A stretch of 64,000 bases of DNA from Bacteroidaceae bacterium. GTDB taxonomy: Bacteria; Bacteroidota; Bacteroidia; Bacteroidales; Bacteroidaceae. Where the stretch lies: assembly GCA_017447625.1 (NCBI GenBank), contig JAFSNB010000002.1:1-64000 (forward strand), in the 5' to 3' direction. The translations under genes and the position numbers were made by a program. Positions 52,354 to 61,366 of the stretch are shown one piece after another. The stretch's first letter is position 1; every line of letters begins with the position of its first letter. Under the pieces are notes generated by a model. That model was not told where the DNA came from, did no database searches, and saw only the letters and a list, made by a program, of their open reading frames with translations.

Positions 52354-53735
52354 ATGGAATTAAAGACTCTGATAGCTGAATGTACAGCATACGACTTCAA
52401 GGTGATGCTTGAAGAGAAGAAACCTAAGAGCTGGCTGAAGAGCGTAAGTGCTTTTGCCAATGGCTTGGGTGGTTCCCTTTTCTTCGGCATTGATAATGAT
52501 GGGATCGTCAAAGGTCTTGATGACGTGCAGCATATTTGTGAGACTATCAGTAGCAAGATTCGCGATTACATGGATCCCCTGCCAGAGGTGGAAATGATTC
52601 CGCATGATATGGATGGCTTGCGCATCTTGCATCTCAAAGTCAATTCAGGACATTATACACCATATTACTACGTTGGTGATGGTCAGCGCATAGCCTGATG
52701 AGAGCCTTCCTGCTACGGCAGAGCAAATGGTACGCTTGGTACTGAAAGGCTCAAACAAAACATACGACTCCCTTCATACTGATTATAAAGCAGAGGACTA
52801 CTCTTTTACCATTCTGGCCAACACGTTCAAAAAGCGCACCAATCAGGAATGGGACAAGAAATACCTTTTGTCGTTTGGGCTGGTAACAGGTACAGGGAAC
52901 CTAACGAATGCTGGTGCATTGTTCGCCGATGATTGTCCTTTATGGCAATCACGTCTCTATTGTACACGATGGGATGGTAAGGAAAAGGGTGATGCCATCA
53001 ATGATGCAGAGTTTACAGGCAATGTCCTCATGTTGCTCCGTGAAGCCATGAACTTTGTGAAGTCAAACACCAAGAGAGGCTGGGAGAAATTGCCTGATGG
53101 ACGGAAGAACAAACCCGAGTATGCCGAACGAGCAGTTCTTGAAGCAATGGTAAACCATTTCATCCATCGTGACTACACCGTGATGGGTAGTGAAGTTCAT
53201 CTTGACATCTATGATGACCGTCTCACTGTAACGTCTCCTGGAGGCATGTATAATGGATTGTTGATACAGAATTTGGATATTGCTGATGTGTCTTCTGAAA
53301 GGCGCAATCCCATTCTTGCAAACGTAATGGCTCAATTGGATTATATGGAAAAGCGTGGTAGTGGACTCACACGCATCTGTAATGAGACCAAAGCCTTGGA
53401 AGGTTATAAGGACGAACTGAAACCAGTCTTCAAATCTACTCCGACCCAATTCCAGACCGTTATCTTCGCCTCCTCCGATACACAAAATGTCGGAGACCAT
53501 GTCGGAGACGAAACTCACTGAGCGTCAGCAGAAAATCCTCAATCTCATCAAAGAGTCTCCGACAATCACCGGCAAACAAATGTCGGAGACTTTGTCGGTG
53601 AGCCAACGCACCATCGAACGAGACCTTTCAGCTTTACAAAAGCTTGGCGTTCTGAAGCGTGAAGGCAAGGATAATGATGGTAAGTGGGTTGTAATCAAAG
53701 CCGATGGCACCGCAACCAAACTCCTGGTTAAGTAA
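52354..53735 (+). pseudogene. AlbA/Schlafen-type DNA-binding protein with RecG-like C-terminal part, broken in three pieces
   Basis: Three frames read as one ancestral protein of about 460 residues. Piece 1 (52354-52698) holds the AlbA_2 domain (KSWLKSVSAFANGLGGSLFFGIDNDGIVKGL). Piece 2 (to 53521) holds the ATPase-like C-terminal region (EAMVNHFIHRDYTVMGSEVHLDIYDDRLTVTSPGGM, NPILANVMAQLDYMEKRGSGLTRI). Piece 3 (53487-53735) holds a winged helix (LTERQQKILNLIKESPTITGKQMSETLSVSQRTIERDLSALQKLGVL). The first break near 52690 looks like a small deletion. The second lies in a GTCGGAGAC tandem repeat, so slippage is possible. Piece 1-2 order is normal for the family. Confidence 0.75.
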
Positions 53736-53736
53736 T

Positions 53737-53792
53737 CTCACTCAATAACTACATAAACATTTCAGGGCGGCCCATCAATTGAGCCGCCCTGA
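53737..53792 (+). terminator. Terminator; right copy of the duplicated 56-bp sequence
   Basis: Same sequence as 43918-43973 (54 of 56 bases), with stem TCAGGGCGGC/GCCGCCCTGA. It begins one base after the stop codon of the third AlbA piece, just as the other copy follows the GH2 stop. Confidence 0.75.
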
Positions 53793-53954
53793 TTATATAA
53801 TAACCAGAAGCATTATTGGCTGCTTTGTGGCATTAAAGATCAAATTATGTTGCAGGCTGTGCGTTGTTATATGAAGGATAACAACCCTTTAGGCCAAGGT
53901 GGAAAATGTGTTAGACCTTGGGACACAATCCTTTTGTAGTCGTTGCAAATTGAA

Positions 53955-54035
53955 ATTCTCGGCGTGGTTTGTTGGATTCTCGGCCTGGATTTAATAATCC
54001 TCGGCGTGGATTATTAAATCCGTGGCTTGGTTTTA
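53955..54035. repeat. TCGGCGTGGATT repeats with a 14-bp inverted repeat
   Basis: ATTCTCGGCGTGG, ATTCTCGGCCTGG, TCCTCGGCGTGG and TCCGTGGCTTGG follow each other. GGATTTAATAATCC (53987-54000) and its exact complement (54008-54021) flank one unit. 53793-53954 and 54036-54185 show no gene. Confidence 0.65.
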
Positions 54036-54185
54036 TCGTTTTTCTGCTCTTTAGCTACAACTTGAAGTATGGCGGAAAACGTATCTTTTAACGCTGCAAA
54101 GATACAACTTTTTCCTGAATTATGCAAATTTGCGGCCAACAAAAAAACGGGAACACTCATATAAGAGCGCTCCCGCTTTTTTAAA

Positions 54186-54250
54186 TGTCAACTTGTCAAC
54201 TTGTCAACTATCAACTATCAACTGTCCACCCCCACCGGGGGCAGGGGGCA
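54186..54250. repeat. CAACTGT-type repeats joined to a G/C palindrome after gpmI
   Basis: CAACTTGT, CAACTAT and CAACTGT units (54188-54225) are followed by CCACCCCCACCGGGGGCAGG, ending at the gpmI stop codon. Confidence 0.75.
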
Positions 54251-55771
54251 TTAGTCCTTGATGAGGCAGTGGCCTGTCATGTCCTTGGGCTGCTTGAGGC
54301 CCATGATGTGGAGGATAGAGGGAGCCACGTCGGCAAGGATGCCGTTCTCGACCTTGGCCTGAGTGTTCTCTGTGACGTAGATGAAGGGAACGGGGTTGAG
54401 GCTGTGGGCGGTGTTGGGTGTGCCGTCGGGGTTGATGGCGTTGTCGGCGTTGCCGTGGTCGGCGATGATGATGACCTCGTAGTCGCCCATGGCCTTGGCG
54501 GTCTCCACTACTTCCTTGACGCAGGCATCAACGGCCACGACTGCTTTCTCGATGGCCTCATAGACTCCGGTGTGGCCCACCATGTCGCCGTTGGCGAAGT
54601 TGATGACGATGAAGTCGTACTTGTCCTCCTTGATGGCAGCGACGAGCTTGTCCTTGACCTCGTAGGCAGACATCTCGGGCTTGAGGTCGTAGGTGGCTAC
54701 CTTGGGACTGGCCACGAGGATGCGGTCTTCGCCCTCGTAGGGCTGCTCGCGTCCGCCGTTGAAAAAGAAGGTGACGTGTGCGTACTTCTCGGTCTCGGCT
54801 GTGTGGAGCTGCTTGAGTCCCTGATTGCTGATGTACTCGCCGAGGGTGTTCTCCACGTTCTCCTTGGGGAAGAGGATGTGCACGCCCTTGAACGATGCGT
54901 CGTAGGGGGTCATGCAGTAGTACTGCAGGCCGGGGATAGTCTTCATTCCCTGCTCGGGCATATCCTGCTGAGTGAGGACTATGGTTAGCTCCTTGGCGCG
55001 GTCGTTGCGGTAGTTGAAGAAGATGATGACGTCGCCCTCCTTGATGGTGCCGTCGATGTTGGCGTTGTTGATGGGTTTGATGAACTCGTCGGTGACGCCG
55101 TCGGCGTAGCTGAGTTCCATGGCCTCAATCAAGTCCTTGGCCTGATAGCCTTCGCCGGAGATGAGCAGGTCGTAGGCAATCTTGACGCGTTCCCAGCGCT
55201 TGTCGCGGTCCATGGCGTAGAAGCGGCCGATGATGCTGGCTATGGCGGCTCCGGTCTGCTGGCATTTGTCCTGCAGCTGGCGGATGAAACCGATGCCGGA
55301 CTTCGGGTCGGTGTCGCGGCCGTCCATGAAGCAGTGGATGAATGTCTTCTGCACCTTGTACTCTTTGGAGATGTCGCAGAGCTTGAAGAGGTGTTCGAGG
55401 CTGGAGTGCACGCCGCCGTCGGAGGTGAGGCCCATGAAGTGCACGGCTTTGCCTTCGCGCACGGCGTAGTTGAATGCGCTTTGGATCTCGGGGTTCTCAA
55501 GGATTGAACCGTCCTTGCAGGCGCGGTTGATCTTCACGAGGTCCTGATAGACGACGCGTCCGGCGCCGATGTTGAGGTGTCCTACTTCGGAGTTACCCAT
55601 CTGTCCGTCGGGCAGGCCTACGTTCTCGCCGCTGGCCTGGAGCTGGCTGTTAGGGTAGGTCTTGTTGAGATAGTCCATGTAAGGCGTGGGCGTCTGGTAG
55701 ATGACATCGCCTTTTCCTTTGTTTCCGATGCCCCATCCGTCGAGGATCATCAGTAGAGCTTTCTTTGCCAT
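54251..55771 (-). CDS. gpmI: 2,3-bisphosphoglycerate-independent phosphoglycerate mutase
   Basis: 506 residues, full length. Interconverts 3- and 2-phosphoglycerate in glycolysis with two Mn ions. Motifs: [10 protein letters not shown], the nucleophile Ser in [66 protein letters not shown] and [10 protein letters not shown]. The leader between the promoter and the start carries a G/C palindrome. Confidence 0.97.
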   Translation of the reverse strand: MAKKALLMILDGWGIGNKGKGDVIYQTPTPYMDYLNKTYPNSQLQASGENVGLPDGQMGNSEVGHLNIGAGRVVYQDLVKINRACKDGSILENPEIQSAFNYAVREGKAVHFMGLTSDGGVHSSLEHLFKLCDISKEYKVQKTFIHCFMDGRDTDPKSGIGFIRQLQDKCQQTGAAIASIIGRFYAMDRDKRWERVKIAYDLLISGEGYQAKDLIEAMELSYADGVTDEFIKPINNANIDGTIKEGDVIIFFNYRNDRAKELTIVLTQQDMPEQGMKTIPGLQYYCMTPYDASFKGVHILFPKENVENTLGEYISNQGLKQLHTAETEKYAHVTFFFNGGREQPYEGEDRILVASPKVATYDLKPEMSAYEVKDKLVAAIKEDKYDFIVINFANGDMVGHTGVYEAIEKAVVAVDACVKEVVETAKAMGDYEVIIIADHGNADNAINPDGTPNTAHSLNPVPFIYVTENTQAKVENGILADVAPSILHIMGLKQPKDMTGHCLIKD

Positions 55772-55788
55772 AATATTTATTGTTTAGG

Positions 55789-55871
55789 GTCCACCCCCGT
55801 CCCCTCCCAAGGGAGGGGGGATATGGGGGGTAGAGCGGTTTATAGTTTTTGAGTTTGCGGGTGCAAAGGTA
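55789..55871 (-). promoter_or_regulatory. gpmI promoter with a G/C palindrome in the leader
   Basis: On the minus strand TACCTTTG (55864-55871) is a -7 element. Between it and the gpmI start lies CCCCTCCC, AA, GGGAGGGG (55801-55818), so the palindrome would be transcribed into the mRNA leader. The sequence upstream of the -7 element is a period-7 tract (55876-55910). Confidence 0.55.
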
Positions 55872-55935
55872 CAATTAATTCATAATTCTTAATTCATAAT
55901 GCATAATTTTTTCTCTTTTCACTCATTTTTTCTCC

Positions 55936-55973
55936 TTAACATTTTACATTTTACATTATAAATTGTACCTTTG
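55936..55973 (+). promoter_or_regulatory. corA promoter within an ATTTTACATT repeat
   Basis: TACCTTTG (55966-55973) preceded by repeated ATTTTAC units that also give a weak -33 element. Transcription should start near 55980. Confidence 0.5.
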
Positions 55974-56001
55974 CCGCCGCTAAACCATACAACAAAAGTA
56001 A

Positions 56002-56037
56002 ATGGACGATTATCACCCGGAGAATTATCAATTCTAA
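56002..56037 (+). CDS. Upstream short ORF in the corA leader
   Basis: 11 residues, MDDYHPENYQF, a complete ORF about 20 bases after the expected transcription start. A second one beginning at 56090 (MEEPPDANILEH...) runs across the corA start in another frame. Both begin with acidic residues and prolines, a composition known to destabilise ribosomes at low magnesium in the MgtL leader of enterobacteria. Whether they are translated is not known. A possible hairpin (GCGGAG...CTCCCGC) lies between. Confidence 0.3.
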   Translation: MDDYHPENYQF

Positions 56038-56103
56038 GGGGGCGGAGTTAGCAGCAGATGTGCGGCTCCCGCTTCCCTGAAAAAAGCATGGAGGAACCGC
56101 CAG

Positions 56104-57030
56104 ATGCGAACATACTGGAACACAAAAAACGGTCTGCACACGCTGGACCAATGGCAGCCGGGCTGCTGGGTACAGGTCACCTGCCCGACACAGGACGATG
56201 CCCATTTCCTGCAGGAAGAGCTGCATATCCCTGACTATTTTATCGGTGACATCGCAGATACCGACGAGCGAGCCCGCTATGAGTTCGACGACGGCTGGAT
56301 GCTCATTATCCTGCGTATCCCTTATGTCAAGGAGGTGCGCTCGCGAACACCATATACCACTATCCCTCTGGGTATAATCCTGAACAAGGAGGTGTGCATT
56401 ACGGTTTGCCATTTCGAGACGAACATGATGATAGACTTCGTCACCTTCCAGCAGAAGCGCGGCGTAGGCTTCACCGACTCGGTAGATATGGTGTTCCGCC
56501 TGTTCCTCTCCTCGGCCGTGTGGTATCTGAAACGTCTGAAACAGATCAACGCCCTCATCGAGGCCGCCAAGCAGCATCTGGACCGCAAGGTGGACAATGT
56601 GGACCTGATCAGTCTGAGCCGACTGCAGGACAGTCTGACTTATTTTGCCACTTCAATCAGAGGCAACGAGACCCTGCTCTCGAAACTGAAATTCAAGCTG
56701 CCGGTGGATGAACTGGATGCAGACCTGATTGAGGACGTGAACATCGAGATGAACCAGGCGCGTGAGACTACGAACATCTACACGAACATCCTGGACTCAA
56801 CTATGGACACCTACGCAAACATTATTAATAATAATATGTCCACGGTGATGAAGACCCTCACGCTGGTGAGCATGTTCCTGATGGTGCCGACGTTGATAGC
56901 CAGCTTCTTCGGAATGAATCTGGTCAACGGAATGGAGACAAGTCCCATCGGTTTCCCCTTCGCTGTGGCACTTTCTGTGTTGCTAACAGCCGCTTTTTGG
57001 TGGTATGCAAGGCATAAAACATGGATTTAA
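56104..57030 (+). CDS. corA: CorA-family magnesium/divalent cation transporter
   Basis: 308 residues. A large cytoplasmic domain (1-240) is followed by two C-terminal membrane helices with the channel motif GMN in ASFFGMNLVNGMETSPIG and a short cytoplasmic end (RHKTWI). An in-frame TGA at about 56083 excludes a longer form, so the ATG at 56104 is the first possible. Divergent from gpmI. The leader carries short acidic/proline ORFs, which could tie expression to magnesium. Confidence 0.92.
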   Translation: MRTYWNTKNGLHTLDQWQPGCWVQVTCPTQDDAHFLQEELHIPDYFIGDIADTDERARYEFDDGWMLIILRIPYVKEVRSRTPYTTIPLGIILNKEVCITVCHFETNMMIDFVTFQQKRGVGFTDSVDMVFRLFLSSAVWYLKRLKQINALIEAAKQHLDRKVDNVDLISLSRLQDSLTYFATSIRGNETLLSKLKFKLPVDELDADLIEDVNIEMNQARETTNIYTNILDSTMDTYANIINNNMSTVMKTLTLVSMFLMVPTLIASFFGMNLVNGMETSPIGFPFAVALSVLLTAAFWWYARHKTWI

Positions 57031-57128
57031 CGCAGTTTTTTGCCAATTTGTTAGGCCAATTCAACAATTTTGCCGTAATTTGCAGCACTTTACGTGAACG
57101 AGTTTATCTCAAATAAAAACACAAGACT

Positions 57129-59306
57129 ATGACTGAGAACGAAGAACTGCAGCCCACAATGACCCCGGAGGTCGAGGCCGCAGAAACATCAAAGGAGCAG
57201 GCTGCCCCTCAGGTAGAGGCACAGACTGCAGAGACAACCACTGAATCAACAGTTGAAACTGAGGCTCCCGCAGCCGCAGAAGAACCCGTAATCGAGGAGG
57301 CTCCCGTAGCTGAGGCAGCTCCCGCTGAACCCGCAGCAGAGGAGGCCGCTGAAGAGCCCGCAGCTGAGGCCGCACCCGCAGAAGAGCCCGCAGCTGAGGC
57401 AGCACCCGCAGAAGAGCCTGCAGCCGCAGAAGAACCCGCAGCTGAGGCCGCACCCGCAGAAGAGCCTGCAGCTGAGGCAGCACCCGCAGAAGAACCCGCA
57501 GCTGAGGCAGCTTCCGAAGAAGAACCCGCTGCAGCCGAGACGGAGGACGCTGCCGAGGACAAAGTAATTTACGAAACCAAAGAGCAAGTGCTGGAGCGTC
57601 TGGATGCAATCCGCGAAGCCGGCGACGGCGGCGACCGTCAGGAGCTCGACCTGCTGAAGCAGGTATTCTATAAATTCCACAAGGCCGACCAGCTGGCCGC
57701 CCGCAACGCCTTTATCGAGGCTGGAGGGAACGTGGAGGACTATCGTCCCGAACCGGATGTGCTGGAAGAGAACTTCAAGGCTGCGATGCAGACCATACGC
57801 GACCAGCGCGCCAAAATAGCAGAAGAGGCCGAGCACCAGAAGGAAGAGAATCTGGCACGCAAGCTCTCTATCATAGAACGCATCAAACAGCTCGCCACCT
57901 CACCCGAGGAGGCTAACAGCCATTTCGATGAGTTCAAGCAGTTGCAGGCTGAGTGGAAGGAAATCAAGGCCGTTCCGGCAGAGAAAGCCACCGAGGTGTG
58001 GAAGACCTTCCAGCTCTATGTGGAGCAATTCTACGACCAGCTGAAACTGCATATCGAAGCCCGTGAATACGACTTCCGCAAGAATCTCGAGGCCAAGACC
58101 CGCCTGATTGAGGCTGCTGAGCGTCTGGCCGACGAGACAGATATAATCACCGCTTTCAACAAACTCCAGGCTCTGCATGCCGACTACAAGGAAATCGGCC
58201 CCGTGGCCAAGGATCTGCGCGAAAGCATTTGGGAGCGTTTCAAGGCTGCCAGCACCGTGATAAACAAACGTCATCAGGAACATTTCGAGGCTATCAAAGC
58301 ACGCGAAGAGGCAAATCTCACCCGCAAGACGGAGTTGTGCGAGCAGGTGGAAGCGATTGATACCGCTGCCCTCACATCCTTCGCCCTGTGGGACGAGAAG
58401 ACCAAGGAGGTTCTGGCTCTGCAGGCCGAGTGGAAGACCATAGGCTACGCTCCGCAGAAGATGAACCAGCGTGTGTTCGACCGCTTCCGCGTGGCCTGCG
58501 ACCATTTCTTCACCGCCAAGGCTGAGTTCTTCAAGACCATCAAGGACGAGCAGTCAGAGAATCTGGAACAGAAGCGTAAGCTGGTTGAAGAGGCCGAGGC
58601 TCTGCAGGAGAGCACCGAGTGGCGCAAGACCACAGACAAGCTGATAGACCTGCAGAAGCGATGGAAGGCCATCGGCGCCGTGCCTCGCAAGTACAGCGAG
58701 CAGTTGTGGAAGCGCTTCACCGCCGCCTGTGACCATTTCTTCGAGGCCAAGCAGGCTGCAACAGCCAGCGCACGCAGCGAGGAGCAGGCCAACCTCAGCG
58801 CCAAGCGCGACATCATAGAACAACTGAAGGCTCTCGCCGAGGATGCCGCTTCTGCAACCATCGATCAGGTGCGCCAGCTCCAGCAGCAATGGAACGAGGT
58901 CGGACATGTGCCTTTCCGCGACAAGGACAAGGTGTATGCCGCCTATCGTGAGATCACCGACCAGCTCTACAAGCAGTTCGGTCAGAGCGCTGCCCGCCGC
59001 CGTCTCGAGGGATTCCAGAAGACTATCCGTCGCGCAGCAGACCAGGGCGGAAGCGCATTGGCACGCGAGAAGGAGCGTCTGCTCCGCATCTATGAGCAGC
59101 AGAAGGCCGAGATTCAGACCTACGAGACGAACCTCACCTTCCTCAGCGCCAAGAGCAAGAGCGGTAACAGCCTCGTAGCTGAACTGACCAAGAAGGTCGA
59201 GAAGCTTAAGGGCGAACTCTCTCTCCTGGCCGAGAAAATCAAGGCCGTGGATGCAGAGATGCGTGCACCGAAAGAAGAGGAGCAGCCCGCCGAGACAAAG
59301 GACTGA
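57129..59306 (+). CDS. DUF349 repeat protein with acidic Ala/Pro/Glu-rich front
   Basis: 725 residues. The first 140 are low-complexity, built from units such as EEPAAEAAPA. Five or so DUF349 domains follow (about 215-660), each a helical hairpin with the family core LQAEWKEI...VWKTFQ, LHADYKEIGP...IWERFKAA, LQAEWKTIGYAP...VFDRFRVACDHFF, LQKRWKAIGAVP...LWKRFTAACDHFF and LQQQWNEVGHVP. The C-terminus is a coiled coil (FLSAKSKSGNSLVAELTKKVEKLKGELSLLAEKI). No signal peptide; cytoplasmic. The family's function is unsettled. Confidence 0.9.
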   Translation: MTENEELQPTMTPEVEAAETSKEQAAPQVEAQTAETTTESTVETEAPAAAEEPVIEEAPVAEAAPAEPAAEEAAEEPAAEAAPAEEPAAEAAPAEEPAAAEEPAAEAAPAEEPAAEAAPAEEPAAEAASEEEPAAAETEDAAEDKVIYETKEQVLERLDAIREAGDGGDRQELDLLKQVFYKFHKADQLAARNAFIEAGGNVEDYRPEPDVLEENFKAAMQTIRDQRAKIAEEAEHQKEENLARKLSIIERIKQLATSPEEANSHFDEFKQLQAEWKEIKAVPAEKATEVWKTFQLYVEQFYDQLKLHIEAREYDFRKNLEAKTRLIEAAERLADETDIITAFNKLQALHADYKEIGPVAKDLRESIWERFKAASTVINKRHQEHFEAIKAREEANLTRKTELCEQVEAIDTAALTSFALWDEKTKEVLALQAEWKTIGYAPQKMNQRVFDRFRVACDHFFTAKAEFFKTIKDEQSENLEQKRKLVEEAEALQESTEWRKTTDKLIDLQKRWKAIGAVPRKYSEQLWKRFTAACDHFFEAKQAATASARSEEQANLSAKRDIIEQLKALAEDAASATIDQVRQLQQQWNEVGHVPFRDKDKVYAAYREITDQLYKQFGQSAARRRLEGFQKTIRRAADQGGSALAREKERLLRIYEQQKAEIQTYETNLTFLSAKSKSGNSLVAELTKKVEKLKGELSLLAEKIKAVDAEMRAPKEEEQPAETKD

Positions 59307-59358
59307 GAAGCCCTTTCCTCGCGATAAATCCTCTATTGTTTCACTAAAGACAATTGAT

Positions 59359-61305
59359 ATGAATATTTTCTATAAGATATCATCGCATTACTTCTCGAAT
59401 AAGGCGGCGCCGTATTGGATAGTACTTCTGTTTGACTGCTTGGTGGTGGTGATCTCGATGCTGGTGACCTACACGTTGTACCAGGGTGCTTCGGCAACAG
59501 CTGTTACCTTTTGGCCTTTGGTAGGAACACTCATCTTGTATCTGGTTCCCTACATCGTGGGCTTCAGAGTAATGCATACCTATCAGGGAGTTGTCCGCTA
59601 TTCCGGATTCACCGACCTTTACCGTGTAGCCATAGCCAACTTCATAGGAATTGCTATCATTGAGTTCCTGCGACTGACCATAAACATGGATAAGTGGCTT
59701 GTTTCTATCAATTTCCGCGAGCTGCTGTTCTCCTGGCTGCTGGCAACGGTGGTTATGGTCGGAACCCGCATTGTTGTGAAGTATCTGTTTGACTTAGTCA
59801 GAGGCGCTGAGGCTTCAAAGAATGTATTCATCTACGGTTGTAAGGCTGGCGGCCTGATGCTGGCAAAGGCCATCCGGATGGAGGAGCCTGCACGCTTCAC
59901 GCTGAAGGGCTTTATCTCCGACTCAGAGGATATGCCCGGCCACATGCTCATGGGAACAATGGTCTTTGCCAACGATGAGCACTTGATAGAGAACATGCGC
60001 AAGGCAAATACGAAGACTCTTCTTGTGTCTCCGCTGAAGAAGAACCGTATCTCCGAAAACCAGGCTATGGTGGATAGACTGATAGAAGCCGGTATCACAC
60101 TTTATACGCTGAATCTGGCGCAGACGTGGGACGGCTCTTCGGACATCAACACCTCACAGTTGCAGGAGGTGCAGATTGAAGACCTGCTGCCGCGTGAGGA
60201 AATTGAGGTGGATATGGATGTCATCGGCAATATGCTGCGCGACAAATGCATCTTCATCACCGGTTCTGCCGGCTCTATAGGCTCGGAGATGGTGCGTCAG
60301 ATCTCCAAGTACTCGCCCAGACAGCTTGTGCTGGTCGATGAGGCTGAGACTCCGCAGCACGACATACGCCTGATGATGGCCAATGATTTCCCGGGAATCA
60401 AGGCGGAGACTGTGGTGACAAGCATCACAAAGAGCCGCCGGATGGAGAGCCTCTTTAAGGCTTACCGGCCAGATTACGTGTTCCACGCTGCTGCCTACAA
60501 GCATGTGCCTATGATGGAGGACAACCCCAGCGAGGCTGTGCAGAACAACATCGACGGTACACGAGTCATAGCCGACTTGGCTGTCAAGTACGGAGTCAAA
60601 AAGTTCGTGATGATTTCTACCGACAAGGCTGTGAATCCCACAAACGTCATGGGATGCTCCAAGCGTATTTGTGAGATTTACGTCCAGGCTCTCAACCGCA
60701 AGCTTCAGAAAGAAGCTGCTTCTACCGTGGGTGCGGAAGGCAAGCCAAAGGAGTACTGCCAGTTCGTGACCACTCGTTTCGGTAATGTCCTTGGTTCAAA
60801 CGGCTCTGTTATTCCTATCTTCAAGGAGCAGATTCGTAAGGGAGGTCCCGTAACGGTGACTCATCCTGACATCATCCGCTACTTCATGTTGATACCTGAA
60901 GCTTGTAAGCTGGTGCTTGAGGCTGGTACAATGGGCAAGGGCGGCGAGATATTCGTCTTCGACATGGGGCAGCCCGTGAAGATTGCCGATCTCGCACATC
61001 GAATGATCCGTCTGAGCGGCGCCAAGAACGTCGAAGTGAAGTTCACCGGTCTTCGTGATGGCGAGAAGCTCTACGAAGAGGTGCTTAACGACGAGGAACT
61101 GACCAAACCGACCTTCCACAAGAAAATCAAGATTGCACAGGTGCGCGAGTACGACTACGAGACAGCTGCTGCGCAGATTGATGCTCTCGTGGCTCAGAGT
61201 TATCTCTATGACGACATGGAGACTGTACGTCTGATGAAGCAGATCGTTCCGGAATACAAGTCCAAGCAGTCCAAGTACGAAGAACTGGACAAAGAGGAAA
61301 GTTAA
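59359..61305 (+). CDS. Polysaccharide biosynthesis nucleotide-sugar dehydratase (CapD/WbpM type)
   Basis: 648 residues from ATG 59359 (MNIFYKISSHYFSNKAAPYW); codons upstream to 59251 overlap the DUF349 gene in another frame. Four membrane helices in the first 150 residues, a CoA-binding-like Rossmann domain (about 150-280), then the catalytic domain with FITGSAGSIGSEMVRQI, HAAAYKHVPMMEDNP, the STDKAVNPTNVMGCSKR active site (Met-X3-Lys in place of Tyr-X3-Lys) and RFGNVLGSNGSVIPIF. Members remove water from UDP-GlcNAc for capsule or O-glycan sugars. Confidence 0.92.
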   Translation: MNIFYKISSHYFSNKAAPYWIVLLFDCLVVVISMLVTYTLYQGASATAVTFWPLVGTLILYLVPYIVGFRVMHTYQGVVRYSGFTDLYRVAIANFIGIAIIEFLRLTINMDKWLVSINFRELLFSWLLATVVMVGTRIVVKYLFDLVRGAEASKNVFIYGCKAGGLMLAKAIRMEEPARFTLKGFISDSEDMPGHMLMGTMVFANDEHLIENMRKANTKTLLVSPLKKNRISENQAMVDRLIEAGITLYTLNLAQTWDGSSDINTSQLQEVQIEDLLPREEIEVDMDVIGNMLRDKCIFITGSAGSIGSEMVRQISKYSPRQLVLVDEAETPQHDIRLMMANDFPGIKAETVVTSITKSRRMESLFKAYRPDYVFHAAAYKHVPMMEDNPSEAVQNNIDGTRVIADLAVKYGVKKFVMISTDKAVNPTNVMGCSKRICEIYVQALNRKLQKEAASTVGAEGKPKEYCQFVTTRFGNVLGSNGSVIPIFKEQIRKGGPVTVTHPDIIRYFMLIPEACKLVLEAGTMGKGGEIFVFDMGQPVKIADLAHRMIRLSGAKNVEVKFTGLRDGEKLYEEVLNDEELTKPTFHKKIKIAQVREYDYETAAAQIDALVAQSYLYDDMETVRLMKQIVPEYKSKQSKYEELDKEES

Positions 61306-61311
61306 ATAAAG

Positions 61312-61345
61312 CGAGGCTGCGTCAGTTGGCGCAGCCTCGTGTTTT
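61312..61345. terminator. Terminator between the dehydratase gene and pyrH
   Basis: CGAGGCTGCG (61312-61321), 8-base loop, CGCAGCCTCG (61330-61339), followed by TGTTTT on the plus strand and by CTTTATTT on the minus strand. It may serve both converging genes. Confidence 0.8.
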
Positions 61346-61366
61346 AAGGAGAATTCGTTGAGGTGG

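Noticed and set aside
43918-53792. Prophage or complete conjugative element
   Set aside because: No integrase, structural, packaging, relaxase or transfer genes are seen between the duplicated terminators.
53955-54035. CRISPR-like array of TCGGCGTGG units
   Set aside because: Units adjoin without spacers of constant length and are imperfect.
57127-57836. Long minus-strand ORFs of Ala/Ser- or Cys/Gly-rich composition
   Set aside because: They are the antisense of the repetitive EPAAEAAPAEE coding region of the DUF349 gene.
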